From: Azospirillum sp. 412522
Lineage (GTDB): Bacteria; Pseudomonadota; Alphaproteobacteria; Azospirillales; Azospirillaceae
NCBI RefSeq assembly: GCF_019805165.1
Contig: NZ_RWIJ01000015.1
Span: 152,048-216,047 of the forward strand
DNA: 64,000 bases
Direction: 5' to 3'
Part shown: positions 15,891 to 24,223 of the stretch, in pieces
Numbering within the stretch: the stretch's first letter is position 1
How the letters are laid out: the number at the start of each line of letters is the position of its first letter
The notes under the pieces: generated by a model
Told to the model about the DNA's origin: nothing
Database searches by the model: none
Seen by the model: the letters and a program-made list of their open reading frames with translations, nothing else
Position numbers and translations under genes: made by a program

Positions 15891-17419
15891 CGGTCGTCCC
15901 CCCGGCGGTTTTCCTCTTGGAGCCGATGGCCCGGGGATTGTGGCGTCGTTTGCGGCGGCGGGGCGGTCTGCAGGCTGGCAAGCCCGTGGTTCTTCGCCGC
16001 CATCGCCATGCCCAGGAAGAACCAGAAGCCGACGCCCGTGACCTTGACCAGCGTGTGCTCGAAGATCATGCAGCCGAGGATCGTCAGGGCCGCCGTCTCG
16101 GCGCAGCGGGCGAACGGGTCGGGCGGGGCGCCGCCGCGGCGCAGCATGCCCACCGTCAGCGCGATGATGCCGGCGACATAGCCCAGCGTGCCGGGCCAGC
16201 CCAGCTCGTAGGGCACGCGCAGGATGCCGCTGTCGAAGAAGGCCATGGCGCCCAGCTGCCCGTCCTCGTTGGTCAGCTTGGTCGCGGTGTCGATGGTGCC
16301 GAGGCCGGCGCCGCGCACCTCGGTCAGCGCCTGGATCAGGAAGCGGCCGTAGAATTCCTGCCGCTCCTGGTAGCTGCGGTCGTTCTCCATCGAGTTCAGC
16401 GTGTCGAAGCGGGAGACGATGGCCTGATTGACCATCGGCACGCTCAGCAGCGGCAGGGAGCACAGGACCAGCCCGACGCCGACCGCGACCAGCCGCAGCC
16501 GGTGCCGGCCCGGCATGGTCAGCAGCAGCCACGCGAAGGAGAACAGCCCGGCCAGCCACGCCGCCCGCACGAGGCTGAGCAGCATCGACCCCAGCGCCAG
16601 CGCCCCGGCGACGGGCACCAGGACGCCGCGTGCCGCCGGCAGCACCGCCAGCCCGGTCACCAGCAGGAAGGCCAGCGGGCCGGAGGAGTTCAGCGTGCTG
16701 AACACCCGCACCTGCATCGGCAGCGGCATGCCCTGGTTGGTCATGCCGACATTGATCAGCCAGCGCGCATCCCAGGCCGGCATGATGAAGTACTGGATCA
16801 GGCCATAGCCGCCGACCAGCGTCAGCCCCAGCACGAAGGCGCTCAGCACCGCGTCGCGCATCTGCGGGTAGAGCGGCCAGTGCAGGGCGACGTAGAGCCC
16901 AAGCGTCACCGGCACCAGCCAGTTCAGCAGCGCGAAGGTCGCCGCCGCCACGCCGGCCTGGGTGATGCCGTTGAAATAGGCGTAGAAGATGCCGAGCATC
17001 ACCGGAACGAAGCCGAAATAGGCGCGGTAGCGCAGCATCGGCAGATACTGTGCGATCACCGCCCACGTCATGGCGCCGACGGCGAAGGGGGTCACCATGA
17101 CCGGGCTGATGACGCTCCAGCCCGCCTGGTAGTCGACCAGCCGGCGCACCTCCGGCGTCAGGAACCACAGCCACCAGGTGAAGGCGGCGAAGCGGGCCGG
17201 GTCGCGCGTCACCAGCAGGGCGCCGACGGCGAGCGCGCCGACCGGAAAGATGATCTCCAGCAGGCCGGCCTTGCCGACCAGCACCGGCATCGCCACCAGG
17301 AACCAGAAGACGGGGGCCGCCAGCCTGGCCAGGGACGGCAGGCCGCCGGCGCCGTGGTGGTTGCGCCCGAAGTGGTGCTGCTCGTGGCTGGCGGTGGCGT
17401 CGGCGGTGGCGACGGTCAT
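15875..17419 (-). CDS. O-antigen ligase/polymerase-like membrane protein (Wzy type)
   Basis: 514 residues with about ten to twelve hydrophobic segments. A long soluble loop around residues 310-400 (RFDTLNSMENDRSYQERQEF, then GAGLGTIDTATKL) matches the periplasmic loop of the O-antigen ligase/polymerase superfamily. The N-terminal 30 residues are His-rich (SHEQHHFGRNHHG). It should polymerise repeat units in the periplasm after flipping by the Wzx-like protein encoded upstream. ATG at 17419 overlaps the preceding stop by ATGA. Confidence 0.82.
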   Translation of the reverse strand: MTVATADATASHEQHHFGRNHHGAGGLPSLARLAAPVFWFLVAMPVLVGKAGLLEIIFPVGALAVGALLVTRDPARFAAFTWWLWFLTPEVRRLVDYQAGWSVISPVMVTPFAVGAMTWAVIAQYLPMLRYRAYFGFVPVMLGIFYAYFNGITQAGVAAATFALLNWLVPVTLGLYVALHWPLYPQMRDAVLSAFVLGLTLVGGYGLIQYFIMPAWDARWLINVGMTNQGMPLPMQVRVFSTLNSSGPLAFLLVTGLAVLPAARGVLVPVAGALALGSMLLSLVRAAWLAGLFSFAWLLLTMPGRHRLRLVAVGVGLVLCSLPLLSVPMVNQAIVSRFDTLNSMENDRSYQERQEFYGRFLIQALTEVRGAGLGTIDTATKLTNEDGQLGAMAFFDSGILRVPYELGWPGTLGYVAGIIALTVGMLRRGGAPPDPFARCAETAALTILGCMIFEHTLVKVTGVGFWFFLGMAMAAKNHGLASLQTAPPPQTTPQSPGHRLQEENRRGDDRWMEA

Positions 17420-18423
17420 GCCGGTGTCTCCCGCCAGTCGCGCATTCCGGCCAGCCGGCCGCGCAGGGTGGCGCGCAGCTTCGCCCCGGCATGGCGGTCG
17501 CCGCGCAGTCTGAGCCGCGCCCATTGCGCCAGACCCGGAAACTCGCAGGTTCCCACCAGCATGGCCCAGGCGGCGAAGGCGGCGCGGTTGGCCGGGCCGA
17601 AATGGGCCATCAGCGCCAGCGTGTCGTTGAAGGTCGCGTTCTCCTGCGCCAGCGGGTGGAAATGGTCCGCCCCGCGCTGGTCGATGTCGAAGCGGACGGC
17701 CGGATAGTGGTCGACCGCCACCAGCGGGTCGTAGACCAGCCGCCAGCCCCGGCGGGACAGGCGCAGGCAGAAATCGACCTCGTTGCGGACCTGGGCGCCG
17801 CTGCCGCGCAGCCGGGTGTTCAGCCGCTGGTCGGCGATGGCGGCGCGGCGGAAGCTCCAGTTCGCACCCTTCAGCACATCGACGTCCCGCCCCGGGCCGA
17901 CGCCCAGATGGTGGTTGCCGATGACCCGGCCGAACCATTGCAGCCGGCCGACGATTTCCGCCTCGCCGGTCTCCGGCACGGTGCCGTGATAGACATGGTC
18001 GCGGCCGCCGACGCCGCCGATATGGGGGTCGGTGCGGTACCAGGCCTCGATCCGCTCCACCCAGTCGGGATGGGGAACGGCGTCGTCATCGGTGATGGCG
18101 ACGATGTCGCCCTCGGCATGGTCCATGCCGAGATTGATCGCCGCGACCTGTCCCGGGACGTCGATGACGACCACCTGGATCGGCAGCACGGCGTCGTAGC
18201 GCCGGGCGACCTCGGCGGAGGCGGGATCGACGTCGCGCACGGTGACGATCACCTGGACCGGCGCCAGGGTCTGGCGGACCAGCCCGTCCAGGCAGCCGGC
18301 GAGCCGGTCCGGCCGGCGGTAGGTCGGGACGATCACGCTGACGCCCAGCCGCTCGGCGTCGCTGGGATCGACCGGGACCAGAGGGGCCGGGGGCTTGATG
18401 CCGCGGTTCACGATGCCGTTCAT
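17416..18423 (-). CDS. Glycosyltransferase family 2 protein
   Basis: 335 residues, GT-A fold. After a short extension, VSVIVPTYRRPDRLAGCLDG opens the domain; AITDDDAVPHPDW carries the DxD-type metal and nucleotide-sugar site, and NEVDFCLRLSRRGWRLVYDP is the C-terminal acceptor part with the catalytic acidic residue. It is an inverting, cytoplasmic sugar transferase. ATG at 18423 overlaps the upstream stop by ATGA and its stop overlaps the polymerase start, so it belongs to the coupled block. Confidence 0.88.
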   Translation of the reverse strand: MNGIVNRGIKPPAPLVPVDPSDAERLGVSVIVPTYRRPDRLAGCLDGLVRQTLAPVQVIVTVRDVDPASAEVARRYDAVLPIQVVVIDVPGQVAAINLGMDHAEGDIVAITDDDAVPHPDWVERIEAWYRTDPHIGGVGGRDHVYHGTVPETGEAEIVGRLQWFGRVIGNHHLGVGPGRDVDVLKGANWSFRRAAIADQRLNTRLRGSGAQVRNEVDFCLRLSRRGWRLVYDPLVAVDHYPAVRFDIDQRGADHFHPLAQENATFNDTLALMAHFGPANRAAFAAWAMLVGTCEFPGLAQWARLRLRGDRHAGAKLRATLRGRLAGMRDWRETPA

Positions 18424-19592
18424 GCCGTGGCCAGCTCCCGCCCGCGGCTGCCGATGGCGACGGGCCTGTCCGGAGCCAGGGACGCCTCCTCGCCGTTCAT
18501 CCAGCTGTCGATGGTCTCGCGCAGCCGCATCTTGAACACGTCGCGGTCGAAGCGGGCGGCGTGGGCGCGGATGGCGGCGGGGCTGAAGCGCTGCTCCTGC
18601 GCCTCGAAGCGTTCGACCGCCTCGATCAGCGCCTCCGGCGTCTGCTGGTCGAAGAACAGGCCCGACAGCCCGTCGCGCACCGTCTCGGTCGCGCCGCCGC
18701 GGTTCAGCGCGATCACCGGCCGGCCGGCGGCCATCGCCTCGACCGGGACGATGCCGAAATCCTCGTTGGCGGTGAAGACCAGCGCCCGGCAGGAGGCGTA
18801 GTGGCGGTCCAGCTCGGCCGGGGAGCAATGGCCGACCAGCTCGACCGTCGGGCCGGCCATCTGCTTCAGCCGGCGGAACTCCTCCCCCTCGCCGACGACG
18901 ACCAGCTTGCGGCCCATGCGGTTGAAGGCCTCGATGGCGATGTCGGCGCGCTTGTAGGAGACCAGCTGGCTGAGGAACAGGTAATGGTCGCTCTTGTCGC
19001 CGCCGTTGAGGGCGGTGACGGTGGCGAAGCGCTGGGTTTCCACCGGCGGGTGGATGACGGTGGCGTCGCGGCGATAGACCCGCCAGATGCGCTGGGCCAC
19101 CGTATGCGAATTGGCGATGAAGCGGTCGACCCGCGCCGCCGTCGCCAGATCCCATTGCCGTAGCCGGTGGATGGCATAGGGCATCAGGGGCCGGATCATC
19201 GGCCCGGCCGAGTGCAGGTAATCGTGATAGCCGCTCCAGACATAGCGCATCGGCGTGTGGCAGTAGCAGACATGCAGCGCGTCGGGCCGCGTCAGTACGC
19301 CCTTGGCCGGCCCGGATTCGCTGCTGATGACGAGGTCGTAGGCGCTGAGGTCAAGCTGCTCCAGCGCCAGCGGCATCAGCGGCAGGTATTTCTGGTACAT
19401 CCGGTGGGCCATCGGCAGCCGGTCGATGAAGGTGGTGGTGACCCGGTGGCTGCGGATGATCGGGGACATGCGTTCCGGCCGGTAGACATGGGTGAAGATG
19501 TCGGCCTCCGGATACAGCTCGCACAGGGCTTCGACGACCTTCTCTCCCCCGCGCATCCCGACGAGCCAGTAATGGACGATCGCGACTTTCAT
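18420..19592 (-). CDS. Glycosyltransferase family 4 protein
   Basis: 390 residues. KVAIVHYWLVGMRGGEKVVE at the N-terminus and CYCHTPMRYVW in the middle are typical of GT4 mannosyl/glucosyl transferases in exopolysaccharide loci. The donor domain has FLSQLVSYKRADIAIEAFN and EDFGIVPVEAMAAG with the two retaining-type glutamates. ATG at 19592 is preceded by GGGAGG. It sits 51 bases after the tyrosine kinase gene and starts the tightly overlapping block that runs to the beta-helix gene. Confidence 0.9.
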   Translation of the reverse strand: MKVAIVHYWLVGMRGGEKVVEALCELYPEADIFTHVYRPERMSPIIRSHRVTTTFIDRLPMAHRMYQKYLPLMPLALEQLDLSAYDLVISSESGPAKGVLTRPDALHVCYCHTPMRYVWSGYHDYLHSAGPMIRPLMPYAIHRLRQWDLATAARVDRFIANSHTVAQRIWRVYRRDATVIHPPVETQRFATVTALNGGDKSDHYLFLSQLVSYKRADIAIEAFNRMGRKLVVVGEGEEFRRLKQMAGPTVELVGHCSPAELDRHYASCRALVFTANEDFGIVPVEAMAAGRPVIALNRGGATETVRDGLSGLFFDQQTPEALIEAVERFEAQEQRFSPAAIRAHAARFDRDVFKMRLRETIDSWMNGEEASLAPDRPVAIGSRGRELATA

Positions 19593-19643
19593 GGTGGGTC
19601 CTCCCGGAAGGGACAGGCGCTCGCTTGAGTTCGGAATCCGGTC

Positions 19644-21980
19644 TCAGGCGATGCGGCGCAGGCGATAGGAGCGGCCGCTGGGCGGGCGGGCGCCGTATTC
19701 GAGGTTCGCGTGTTCGCGGGCGTTGACCATCGACAGCACCGCGCCGCCGATCCGCCCGCCGACCTGCCGCACCTGCTTGATGCCGGCGCTGGAGAGGCTG
19801 GAGGCGGTGCGCGCCCAGCGCACGACGTAGAGCACCCGGTCGGCCAGCGGCGCCAGGATCAGCGCGTCCGACACCGACAGCACCGGCGGCGTGTCGAGCA
19901 CGACGACGTCGTAGCGTTCGGACAGCTCGACCAGCAGCGACAGCATGGCCTTGGAGCCCAGCAGGATCTGCGGCCGGTCGACCGGCCGGCCGGCGGCGAT
20001 CACCGCCACCCGGCGGCGGTCGTCGACATGCACCACCTGATCCAGCGTCGCATCGCCTTCCAGCAGGTCGGTCAGCCCCTTGGGCGGGCGGCTGCCGCCG
20101 AGAAGCCGGTGCACGGCGGGGCGGCGGGTGTCGCAATCGACGATGACAACCCGGCGGCCGGTGTCGGCGAGGAAGGCGGACAGGGCCACCGCCAGCGTCG
20201 TCTTGCCTTCGCCCGCGACCGACGACGTCAGCATCACCACCTCGCCGCCCTTGACGGTGGCCGGCTCGGCCCCGGTGCGGACCAGATGGAGCCGGGCGCA
20301 GAGCCGCCAGACCGCCTCGGCGAAATCGCCGCCGCCGGTGTCGGAATAGGGGTCGCGGTCGGCGTCGGCACCGCCCCGCCGCCGGGCAGACCGCTTGGCC
20401 CGGCCCAGCAGCGGCACGATGCCGACGGCCGGCAGGCCCAGCACCGCCTCGACCTGATGGGAGCTGTAGACGCCGCGCTGGCCCATGGTCCGCACCAGTG
20501 CGACGCCGGTGGCGATGGCGCCGCAGACCACGGCGGCCAGTCCGGCCAGCACCGCCTTGCCCGGTCCGACCGGACCGCCGGGAACCGCGGCGGCCGAGAC
20601 GACGCGCACGTCCGGCGTCATCTCCAGCGCCTGGAGCACCTGGGTCTCCTTCAGGCGGGTGACGGCGCGGCGGTAATTGTCGTCGGACGCGTCGGCCTGC
20701 CGCTGAAGATCGCGCAGCTTCACGTCGGCCTGCAAGGTGTCGAAGGATTCGCTGCGCAGCCCCTCCAGCCGGCGGGACAGATCCTGGATCTTGGCGACCT
20801 GCTGCTCCACCTCGCCCCGCAGGCTGCGGACCACGCGGTCGACCTCGGTTGCCAGGGTGGCGTTCAGTTCGCGCAGTTCGGCGGTCGGCCGGTTCAGCGC
20901 CGGGTGGCGGTCGCCATACTGCGCGCGCAGCTCGGCAAGCTGGGCGTTCAGGACGGCTTGGCGCTGGCGCAGCCCGGTGATCAGCGGGTCGCCGCCGATG
21001 TCGGCGCCGGTCAGCGATTCCGGATTGCCCGGCCGGACCGTCTGCAGCTGGCGCAGCCGGGCCTGGGCGTTGGCCTGGGCGGTGCGTGCCTCCGCCAGCT
21101 GGGCGTTCAGGGCCGACATCTCCTCGTTCACCAGCGGGGCGTCGCGCCCCTTCACCAGGCCGGTCTCGGAGCGCATCGCCTCGACGGCGGCGCGTCCGGT
21201 CGTGGTCATGTCCTGGCGCAGCTCGTCCAGCCGGCTCTGCAGCCATTCGCTGGCGTTCTGGGTCGCCTTCCGCTTCGCTTCCACCTGAAGGGCGAGATAG
21301 GCGTCGGCGACCGCGTTGGCGGCGCGGGCGGCGAGCTGCGGATCCTTGGCCTCCACGGTGATGCGGATCGCGCGCGACTGCACGCCGGGGCTGATGCGCA
21401 GGTTCTTCTGGAAGGCCTCCGTCAGGCGGGCGCTCTCCATCTCCTGCACATTGCCGGTCGGCGGGGCCGGGCGCGGCGGCGGCGTCAGCAGGACGGCCAG
21501 CGGCTCGGGCAGGATCGCCGTCACCTCGGTCAGCAGGGCGCGGCCCTCCTCCATCACCGGGGTCAGCAGGCCGGGCTTGTTGGAAGGCGCGGCATATTCC
21601 GGTTCCCGCCCCAAATTCAGCGTCTCCACCACCCGGGCGGCGAGATCGCGGGAGCGCAGGATTTCCACCTCGGTGTTGACGGTGTCGAGATAGATCCCCA
21701 TCGGCTCCGACACCGAGGGGATGTTGATGACGCGGTTCGGGTGCGGGTCGATCACCACGACGGTGGAGGCGCTGTAGAGCGGGGTCATGGCGTTGATCAG
21801 AAGCACAGCAGGCAGCCAGAGCACCGCGGTCAGCCCGAGGATCAGCCATTTCTGGCGCCAGAGCATCTGCACCAGCCGGCCGACGTCGACCTTGTCGGCG
21901 CCCGTTCCGACCGGCGGTGCGACGAAGCCGGCGGCGTAACCGGCCGTGCCGGACGGCAAGCGGTGTTCCGGTGCGTCCAT
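19644..21980 (-). CDS. Exopolysaccharide chain-length regulator / BY-type tyrosine autokinase (Wzc/ExoP-like)
   Basis: 778 residues. Wzz-type N-terminal domain with a first membrane segment near residues 45-65 (WLILGLTAVLWLPAVLLI), a long coiled-coil periplasmic region (about 180-440), a second membrane segment near 460-480, then a CpsD/CapB-type kinase domain. The kinase has Walker A SSVAGEGKTT (about 586-595), Walker A' VVIVDCDTRRP (about 611) and Walker B VVVLDTPP (about 692). The C-terminal tail has only two tyrosines, a smaller cluster than in Wzc. It controls chain length and export through cycles of autophosphorylation. ATG at 21980 is preceded by AAGGAG. The cognate outer-membrane exporter is not in the window. 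Confidence 0.92.
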   Translation of the reverse strand: MDAPEHRLPSGTAGYAAGFVAPPVGTGADKVDVGRLVQMLWRQKWLILGLTAVLWLPAVLLINAMTPLYSASTVVVIDPHPNRVINIPSVSEPMGIYLDTVNTEVEILRSRDLAARVVETLNLGREPEYAAPSNKPGLLTPVMEEGRALLTEVTAILPEPLAVLLTPPPRPAPPTGNVQEMESARLTEAFQKNLRISPGVQSRAIRITVEAKDPQLAARAANAVADAYLALQVEAKRKATQNASEWLQSRLDELRQDMTTTGRAAVEAMRSETGLVKGRDAPLVNEEMSALNAQLAEARTAQANAQARLRQLQTVRPGNPESLTGADIGGDPLITGLRQRQAVLNAQLAELRAQYGDRHPALNRPTAELRELNATLATEVDRVVRSLRGEVEQQVAKIQDLSRRLEGLRSESFDTLQADVKLRDLQRQADASDDNYRRAVTRLKETQVLQALEMTPDVRVVSAAAVPGGPVGPGKAVLAGLAAVVCGAIATGVALVRTMGQRGVYSSHQVEAVLGLPAVGIVPLLGRAKRSARRRGGADADRDPYSDTGGGDFAEAVWRLCARLHLVRTGAEPATVKGGEVVMLTSSVAGEGKTTLAVALSAFLADTGRRVVIVDCDTRRPAVHRLLGGSRPPKGLTDLLEGDATLDQVVHVDDRRRVAVIAAGRPVDRPQILLGSKAMLSLLVELSERYDVVVLDTPPVLSVSDALILAPLADRVLYVVRWARTASSLSSAGIKQVRQVGGRIGGAVLSMVNAREHANLEYGARPPSGRSYRLRRIA

Positions 21981-22054
21981 GGGCTGAACTCCTTCCTAGC
22001 GACAAGCGGTGCGCGGAATTGCAATGAGGCTGCGGGCCCGGCGGCTGCGACGGT

Positions 22055-24223
22055 TCAGGCCACCTCGGCCGGATCGCGGGTGGGCTGGCGTGTGCCGGAG
22101 GAGACGTCCGGTTCCGGGTTGCCGCGGATCTCGGGCGGAAGCCGGGGCGGCATGTCAGGGGGTGCCGGCGCGGCGCGTCCCGTCCTTGCCTCCGCCAGGA
22201 TCCGGGCATAGCGGGCGACGGTGTTGGGCGTGACGTTGACCAGCGTCCCGGTCCCGCCGCCGCCGGCGACGAGCTGGGCGACCTGGAACAGGGCGCGTCC
22301 CTTCTCCAGCACCTCGCCCGGCAGCATCCACAGGATGGAGTCGATGTTGGACGCCAGCCATCCCGGCCGTCCGCTCCGCGTCAGGCGGCGTTCCGCCGCC
22401 CGGACCTGGGCGGTGTTGCGGATGGTGTAGAAGGGCGACCAGCCGTCCCAGTCGCCGGCGGTGAAGGGCAGGGCGACGAACCCCCCGTCCATCGTCACCG
22501 GCTCGGCGGAGCCGAAGCCGGCCTTCGTCCACATGTAATCGAAGCCGGCGGAGCGGACGGCGGCGGCGACCTCCGGCCGCAGGCGGCCGGGGCGGGCGCT
22601 GTCGTAGGGCCGCCACGCCTCGTAGAAGCGGTCGAGCCGGTAACGGCGCAGCGCGTTGCCGATCAGGCGCCGGGCATCCGTCGCCGGCGCGCCGCTGCGC
22701 GGCGGTGCGGAGCGATGCGTTCCCTCCGGCGCCGCCTCGACGCTCGCGGCCGGGGTTTCCGACGGGCGCGGGCGTGGCTTGATGCGCAGGACGGGCCGCC
22801 CCTCCTCCCAATGGAGGCGCGGGGTGCGGCCCGGCACCAGGGGGGAGTCGACCAGCGGCCACCAGCCGCGCGGCATCAGTCCGGGCGGCAGCATGGTCGC
22901 GATCTCCGCGCGGGCGTCGGCCAGCAACCGGGCCAGCTCGCCATCCGGCATCTCGCCTTCGGCGCAGACGCCGCGGCCGGTGCTGCCCAGCAGAAGCTCG
23001 ACCCGGCCCAGCACGCCGCCGCGCTCCTCCGGGACCGACAGCAGGGCGAGGTCGGCGGGGCTGGACTGCGTCAGGCTGTCGACGGTGACCACCAGCCCGC
23101 AGCGAAGGCCGGTCGCCGTCACCAGATCGAGGATGCGCGGAATGCAGTGCAGCTCGCGGATCATGCCGGACCACAGCACCAGCGTGGTCAGCACCCGCCC
23201 CTCCGCCGCCCAGCGGCGCAGGGTGGCGTCGTCGGGTTCGTAATCGGTGAAGGGGCGCGGCGGCTCGGGAATGCGCAGCGGCAGCGCGGCGGTGCTGGCG
23301 AAGGGCGGATCGGGATCGACGATCTGCAACCCGCGGCCCAGCCGGCCCAGCGCGAAGAAGTCGTGGTCGTCGAACTGCCGGCCATAGACCGGGTCGGCCC
23401 CGGCCCGGATCAGGTCGGCGGCGCGCTCGATCACGTCGGTCTGCGGCCGGCCGTAGAGCGGCAGCAGGCGCTTGGCCGCCGCCAGCGGCAGCTGGGCGGC
23501 GATCAGGTCGGGGTCGCCCAGCAGCGTGCCGCGTCCCCAGCCGGCATGACGGCGGGCCAGCGCGACGCTGAAGCTGGCATAGCTCTCCCCCGCCACCTTG
23601 CCGTCGGTGGCGTCGAGGCCGCCGGGAAAGGCGCGGGCGCGCACCGGGTCGACGCAATGGCCGGTGAAGCGCCGGGCGCCGAGCGCCTCCAGCCTCTGCC
23701 GCAAGCCGGCATCCGCACTGGCGTCGATGCCGAGGCAGGGTTCCGCCATCAGCTGCGGATAGAGGAACGGGGCGGCGACGATGCCGAGCGGGGTCTGCGG
23801 CGCCATGTCCAGCACCGCGACCTCTTCCGGGATCGGCTGGCCCAGCAGGCGGAAGGCGGCCTCGTAGAGGGCGGCCGGATCGGTGCTGCGCAAGGCGCTT
23901 TCGCCTCCCGCCTCCACCACAGGCCACAGCGGGGAGGCCGGGTCGCCCAACGCCACGACGCGGAAGCGGGTGGTCAGCCACAGCGCATGGTCCAGATGCC
24001 GGCCGCCGGCCATCAGGCTGCCGGTGCCGGTCGCCTCTGTGCGGTTGCCGTCCTCCCAGCCGCCGAAATGGCGCCCGCTGCGGCGGCCGTCGTAATAGAG
24101 GTCGAAGGCCCAGCCGGCGCGTTCCGCCGCCGCGGCCAGAACCGGGGCGATGGCGACGCGATGCGGATCGCCGCCATGGGCAAGGAAGAGCAGAAGGGGC
24201 GGCTTCGGGGGCATTTGGCTCAC
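22055..24223 (-). CDS. Unrecognised 722-residue protein of the exopolysaccharide cluster
   Basis: 722 residues; I do not recognise the family. The first strand PPLLLFLAHGGDPHRVAIAP and the following YYDGRRSGRHFGGWEDGN look like a Rossmann-type N-terminus, as in nucleotide-sugar enzymes. A low-complexity Pro/Ala linker near 515-550 separates a C-terminal part containing FDYMWTKAGFGS, LPFTAGDWDGWSPFY and SNIDSILWMLPG. There is no signal peptide or clear membrane segment. GTG at 24223 overlaps the upstream stop (GTGA) and is preceded by GGAGGGG; an ATG at 24214 is possible. Its coupling between the GT4-methyltransferase fusion and the tyrosine kinase gene points to a role in polymer synthesis or modification. 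Confidence 0.7.
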   Translation of the reverse strand: MSQMPPKPPLLLFLAHGGDPHRVAIAPVLAAAAERAGWAFDLYYDGRRSGRHFGGWEDGNRTEATGTGSLMAGGRHLDHALWLTTRFRVVALGDPASPLWPVVEAGGESALRSTDPAALYEAAFRLLGQPIPEEVAVLDMAPQTPLGIVAAPFLYPQLMAEPCLGIDASADAGLRQRLEALGARRFTGHCVDPVRARAFPGGLDATDGKVAGESYASFSVALARRHAGWGRGTLLGDPDLIAAQLPLAAAKRLLPLYGRPQTDVIERAADLIRAGADPVYGRQFDDHDFFALGRLGRGLQIVDPDPPFASTAALPLRIPEPPRPFTDYEPDDATLRRWAAEGRVLTTLVLWSGMIRELHCIPRILDLVTATGLRCGLVVTVDSLTQSSPADLALLSVPEERGGVLGRVELLLGSTGRGVCAEGEMPDGELARLLADARAEIATMLPPGLMPRGWWPLVDSPLVPGRTPRLHWEEGRPVLRIKPRPRPSETPAASVEAAPEGTHRSAPPRSGAPATDARRLIGNALRRYRLDRFYEAWRPYDSARPGRLRPEVAAAVRSAGFDYMWTKAGFGSAEPVTMDGGFVALPFTAGDWDGWSPFYTIRNTAQVRAAERRLTRSGRPGWLASNIDSILWMLPGEVLEKGRALFQVAQLVAGGGGTGTLVNVTPNTVARYARILAEARTGRAAPAPPDMPPRLPPEIRGNPEPDVSSGTRQPTRDPAEVA

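Noticed and set aside
15026..17707. Long rightward open frame across the polymerase and glycosyltransferase genes
   Set aside because: It crosses several well-supported leftward genes and reads as Arg/Pro/His-rich sequence without motifs.
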